A stretch of DNA of 10,040 nt from NCBI GenBank assembly GCA_964385995.1, contig CAYLRF010000052.1, forward strand, positions 1 to 10,040, read 5' to 3'. Below, in pieces: positions 7,645-10,040 of this stretch (positions are counted from its first letter, which is position 1; every line of letters begins with the position of its first letter). The position numbers and the translations under genes were made by a program. The notes under the pieces are model-generated. The model worked only from the letters and a program-made list of their open reading frames with translations. It searched no databases and was not told the origin of the DNA. The stretch comes from CAYLRF01 sp964385995 (GTDB lineage: Bacteria; Bacillota; Clostridia; Lachnospirales; Lachnospiraceae).

Positions 7645-7753
7645 TTAAAATACACCGTTGATATTTGAAAACGATCCTGAAACTATGCCGTTGATATTTA
7701 AAAATGATCCTGAAAATATGCCGTTGATATTTGAAAACGAACCCTAAAATACG
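7645..7753. repeat. 33-base tandem repeat, possible IS21-family terminal repeats
   Basis: Three full units lie at 7655-7687, 7688-7720 and 7721-7753, and a partial unit at 7645-7654 touches the gap. Each begins CCGTTGATATTT on the plus strand. The core, read on the minus strand, is close to GGATCGTTTTCAAATATCAA. Units differ at a few positions. IS21-family elements commonly carry several repeats of this style (GGTCA-like block, T-run, AATTA-like block, CAACGG) just inside their ends, so this may be one end of such an element with the rest in the gap. The plus-strand frame reads an 11-residue repeat (PLIFENDPETM-like), but stops flank it on both sides, so it is not a protein. The IS21 assignment is inference from the pattern. 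Confidence 0.75.
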
Positions 7754-7763
7754 CCGCGTATTT
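7747..7763. repeat. Short perfect inverted repeat at the outer edge of the 33-base array
   Basis: AAATACG (7747-7753) and CGTATTT (7757-7763) flank a 3-base centre CCG. The left arm is the end of the last 33-base unit. It may mark the outer boundary of the array or a small hairpin ahead of the regulator's terminator. Confidence 0.5.
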
Positions 7764-7770
7764 CACATTC

Positions 7771-7800
7771 AAAAAGGCCGCCGTTCTTCATCCGGCGGCC
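7771..7800 (-). terminator. Intrinsic terminator downstream of the CdaR/PucR-type regulator
   Basis: On the minus strand a perfect 8-pair all-GC stem, GGCCGCCG (7800-7793) and CGGCGGCC (7783-7776), with a 9-base loop is followed directly by TTTTT (7775-7771). It lies about 90 bases after the regulator stop codon and should end that transcript before the repeat array and the hydratase gene. The plus-strand reading lacks a T-run, so it acts in one direction. Confidence 0.88.
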
Positions 7801-7889
7801 AAACTGATAAATTCCGATCCCGTAATGCGCCCCGAGCGCGAAACTATCCGATAACTTAAAATCGCAAAAATAATATACAGTGAAAGATT

Positions 7890-8972
7890 TTACCTCTCGC
7901 TCACGGCCTTAAGGTGCTGCTCCACCATCATCGCGATCTTAAAGAGCAGCGCGTCATCAAAGCGTTTCACATCAAGACCCGTGATCCTCTCCACCTTGTC
8001 CAGCCTGTAAACCAGCGTATTTCGATGTATGTAAAGTTTTCTCGCGGTCTCGGAGACATTCATGTCATTGTCAAAGAAGGTGAGGACTGTGTTAATGGTC
8101 TCTTTATCCAGCTGCGCTCTGGCCTTCGGCGTAAATACCTCCTTTAGGAACATCTCGCAGAGCGTTACCGGCAGCTGATGAATGAGACGCCCGATGCCGA
8201 GCTCATTGTAGGCGAATACCCTTCCGGTTCCGTAGAATATCCGACCGACATCCAGCGCCGTCATGGCCTCTTTGTAAGATTTTGACACATACCTGATATT
8301 GTCGACTATGGTTCCGTAACCCACGCGCACGTCCACCATCGCCTCGGTATTTAACATATCGACTATGGTAAGCGCCGTCTCCTGAAGCTTCGGATACTCA
8401 TCGGCGTTATCCAGACACATGATATAGACGATGTGATTTTCATCCACGGATGTGACGTAATCGTGCGACCCCGTCGCGTACAGACCTTTAAGCGTCTCCA
8501 ACGCCAGATTGTCGGACTCATTTCCCGGCTCGATAACGAACACGGCCCGCCTGACATCGATGTCGATACTCATCTTTCGGGCCTGATTGAAGATGTCGAC
8601 AAGAAGGAGATTGTCAAGGAGAAGGTTTTGATAAAATTGGTTCTTGTCGCTGTGTACCTTGTAGGCCTGTATCATGTGCTCGAACTCGCTCACGCAAAGA
8701 CCGCCGATGACCTTCGCGTCCTCAACGCCCTCGTGGAACACGAGAATGTACATGAGCTCGTCCTCATCGTGAATCCAAAACGCGTCGTGTCTCTTCCCGA
8801 TCTTCTCCGAAAGTCCGGAGCCGCGGAATTTGTCGACGTATTTGCCGATGGACTCCGTCACCTCGCAGGTGGAAACGATACACAGCCCGTCCTTACTCCA
8901 GACGGAGCAGTCCACACCGACTATCCTGCGAATGTCGGCGATAAGTTTCTTTAAAATCTGATTTGAAAGCAT
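7890..8972 (-). CDS. CdaR/PucR-type transcriptional regulator (sugar-diacid-recognition type)
   Basis: A 360-residue regulator with the CdaR layout. Residues 1-135 form a sensor region like the sugar-diacid recognition domain (LSNQILKKLIADIRRIVGVD, GLCIVSTC, GGLCVSEFEHMIQAY). A middle domain of about 140-260 (RRAVFVIEP, VRVGYGTIVDNIRYVSKSYKEAMTAL) is typical of the GGDEF-like linker in PucR/CdaR proteins. A C-terminal helix-turn-helix follows at about 288-352 (NVSETARKLYIHRNTLVYRLDKVERITGLD). Family members are usually activators answering to glycerate, sugar acids or purine breakdown products; the ligand here is unknown. I chose ATG 8972 because GGAAAGGAAGG lies about 8 bases upstream and MLSNQIL matches the family start. 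ATG 9074 would add 34 atypical residues. The next gene downstream is the hydratase, a plausible target, but a strong terminator and an assembly gap lie between them. Confidence 0.9.
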   Translation of the reverse strand: MLSNQILKKLIADIRRIVGVDCSVWSKDGLCIVSTCEVTESIGKYVDKFRGSGLSEKIGKRHDAFWIHDEDELMYILVFHEGVEDAKVIGGLCVSEFEHMIQAYKVHSDKNQFYQNLLLDNLLLVDIFNQARKMSIDIDVRRAVFVIEPGNESDNLALETLKGLYATGSHDYVTSVDENHIVYIMCLDNADEYPKLQETALTIVDMLNTEAMVDVRVGYGTIVDNIRYVSKSYKEAMTALDVGRIFYGTGRVFAYNELGIGRLIHQLPVTLCEMFLKEVFTPKARAQLDKETINTVLTFFDNDMNVSETARKLYIHRNTLVYRLDKVERITGLDVKRFDDALLFKIAMMVEQHLKAVSER

Positions 8973-9322
8973 TTTCGCAACCTTCCTTTCCCGTAAATTC
9001 TGCAACCCGACGACTGTCTTACCCCGCGCCTCACTTCGTATTTCTTCCGCGTGCGTATGTAAATCCCCGCGCAACCGTTCGAAAGCTTATGCGGGCTGAA
9101 ATCCTCCCCACACGCCGTCTCCGTCACGCTTTGTCGCATGAGCGTTCGCGGGAAAGCATGGACGAGCCACCCTAAGCTGCGGGGAAACGCGGATTTTAAG
9201 GCACAATCCAATTTATTTGCAATTTTACCAAATATTCGCGATTTATACAAGGAAACGAGGCTCGAAAATCGAAAAATTTCTTCGTCAAAGTATACAAAAT
9301 TGCCCGGGAATGAACTCCAAAA
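8973..9322 (-). other. 350-base region between mtnN and the regulator gene: promoter plus long leader
   Basis: No convincing gene lies here; the short open frames have no clear ribosome site and no recognisable product. On the minus strand it holds AT-rich sequence after mtnN without a good intrinsic terminator, a candidate promoter at 9250-9222, and then about 240 bases of GC-richer leader with several short complementary segments (for example CCCGC and GCGGG around 9070-9100). I could not match the leader to a riboswitch or known RNA family. Confidence 0.5.
9222..9250 (-). promoter_or_regulatory. Candidate extended -10 promoter for the regulator gene
   Basis: Read on the minus strand, TTGTAT (9250-9245, three of six matches to the -35 consensus) is followed by 17 bases and TAAAAT (9227-9222, one mismatch to the -10 consensus), with TGG immediately before it giving an extended -10. 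Transcription would start near 9215, about 240 bases before the regulator ATG at 8972. It is the best pair in this spacer, but the -35 is weak. Confidence 0.5.
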
Positions 9323-10021
9323 TCATTTCAACATTTTTATGAGTTCCCGCGTAAGCTTTACCGAATGATCTATGGCCTTCTTCTCAAACGCGGGATAATC
9401 GCAGGTAGCGTCATCATCCGCTTTATCCGAAATCGCCCTTATCACCACACAGGGCACGCGGTTTAGGTAAGCGGTATGCGCGACGGCGGCGCCCTCCATC
9501 TCAGCGCATTTCGCGCCGTACACGGATACCAGCCATTTCTTTTTCTCCGATGATGAGATGAATTGATCGCCGCTTGCTATACGGCCGGTGAAGGTGCGAA
9601 TGTCCGGATTTACGCGTTCGTTCGCCTCCGCCGCCTGTTTTACCAGCCGGGGATCCGCGGCGAACGAAAACGTGTCCATCCTCGGGATCTGTCCCACGGG
9701 ATCGCCGAATATGGTGCAATCCATGTCATGCTCCACCAGATCCGTGGAAATAACCACATCCCCGATATTTATGTCGGGATCAAGTGCGCCCGCTATTCCC
9801 GTATTTATGAGAGTATCCGCGTGAAACCCGTCAATCAGTATCTGCGCGCACAGGGCGGCGTTTACCTTTCCGATACCGCTGCGCACGACCACCGCCCGGA
9901 CGCCGCAAAGATCTCCCGTATGAAACTCCATGGACGCGCGCGGAACGATCTTAAGACCCGTCATCTCCTTCGCGAGCTCCCTTACTTCCTCGTCCATAGC
10001 TCCTATTATGCCTACTGTCAT
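9323..10021 (-). CDS. mtnN: 5'-methylthioadenosine/S-adenosylhomocysteine nucleosidase
   Basis: The enzyme cleaves the N-glycosidic bond of methylthioadenosine and S-adenosylhomocysteine to release adenine, clearing inhibitory by-products of SAM use in the methionine-salvage and activated-methyl cycles; it is cytoplasmic. The 232-residue product is full length for the family. It has MTVGIIGAMDEE with the catalytic Glu12, SGIGKVNAA (48-56), NTGIAGAL (73-80), the substrate-binding EMEG (174-177, Glu176 matching E. coli Glu174) and AISDKAD (196-202) with Asp199, the equivalent of E. coli Asp197. All key residues are present. The start ATG has a GAGGTG site about 5 bases upstream. The operon context upstream lies outside the window. 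Downstream, 350 bases separate it from the regulator. Confidence 0.97.
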   Translation of the reverse strand: MTVGIIGAMDEEVRELAKEMTGLKIVPRASMEFHTGDLCGVRAVVVRSGIGKVNAALCAQILIDGFHADTLINTGIAGALDPDINIGDVVISTDLVEHDMDCTIFGDPVGQIPRMDTFSFAADPRLVKQAAEANERVNPDIRTFTGRIASGDQFISSSEKKKWLVSVYGAKCAEMEGAAVAHTAYLNRVPCVVIRAISDKADDDATCDYPAFEKKAIDHSVKLTRELIKMLK

Positions 10022-10040
10022 AACGCACCTCGCTGTTCAT

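Noticed and set aside
7649..7745. Plus-strand 11-residue peptide repeat (PLIFENDPETM-like)
   Set aside because: The frame has stop codons immediately before (7646-7648) and after the array and no start signal. The repeat is better explained at the DNA level.
7655..7753. CRISPR array
   Set aside because: The 33-base units are contiguous with no unique spacers between them and no cas genes nearby.
8973..9074. N-terminal extension of the regulator from ATG 9074
   Set aside because: The extra 34 residues are atypical, while ATG 8972 has a very good ribosome binding site and matches the family start.
8951..9250. 99-residue minus-strand frame in the regulator leader
   Set aside because: It overlaps the regulator start in another frame, has Arg/Cys-rich content of random type, and shows no recognisable domain or ribosome site.
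9258..9322. Intrinsic terminator after mtnN
   Set aside because: Only weak short A/T stems are present, with no GC-rich hairpin followed by a T-run.

Overview
The window looks like a chromosomal segment of a Clostridia bacterium, most likely Lachnospiraceae. This rests on the protein styles (a hydratase of the YbhJ-like aconitase group, a CdaR/PucR-type regulator, a TPR plus CbxX-like ATPase protein), strong purine-rich Shine-Dalgarno sites and a moderate base composition. It is probably a draft or metagenome scaffold, because it carries two runs of exactly 100 N (4329-4428 and 7545-7644), which are placeholder gaps of unknown true size. Every gene I can support lies on the minus strand, so transcription runs from the right end to the left. 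The plus strand shows only shadow frames.

Read in the direction of transcription: mtnN (10021-9323), a complete methylthioadenosine/S-adenosylhomocysteine nucleosidase; a 350-base region with a candidate promoter and a long leader; a CdaR/PucR-type regulator (8972-7890) closed by a good intrinsic terminator (7800-7771); a 33-base tandem repeat that resembles the multiple terminal repeats of IS21-family elements, abutting gap 2; an aconitase-superfamily hydratase (7544-5398) whose N-terminus is lost in that gap; a near-consensus promoter (5351-5323) driving a large TPR, low-complexity and AAA-like protein (5232-2635) that is interrupted by gap 1 inside a 132-base tandem repeat; trmB (2559-1756), a tRNA guanine-N7 methyltransferase with an unusual insertion; an MBOAT O-acyltransferase (1736-336); and the first 57 codons of a membrane-anchored or secreted protein (171-1), probably the extracytoplasmic partner of the MBOAT enzyme.

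Three functional themes can be read. The left end is probably a polymer or cell-surface O-acylation module: an integral-membrane acyltransferase plus an exported partner, transcribed behind trmB. The centre is an orphan fusion protein with peptide-repeat scaffold features and an ATPase fold whose Walker B acidic pair has been altered. The right half holds metabolic housekeeping (mtnN) and a regulator/hydratase pair that may or may not be functionally linked, since a terminator, repeats and an assembly gap lie between them. Nothing here is clearly a defence, phage, CRISPR or biosynthetic system. The best candidates for something undescribed are the TPR/AAA-like protein and the suspected mobile element hidden in gap 2.
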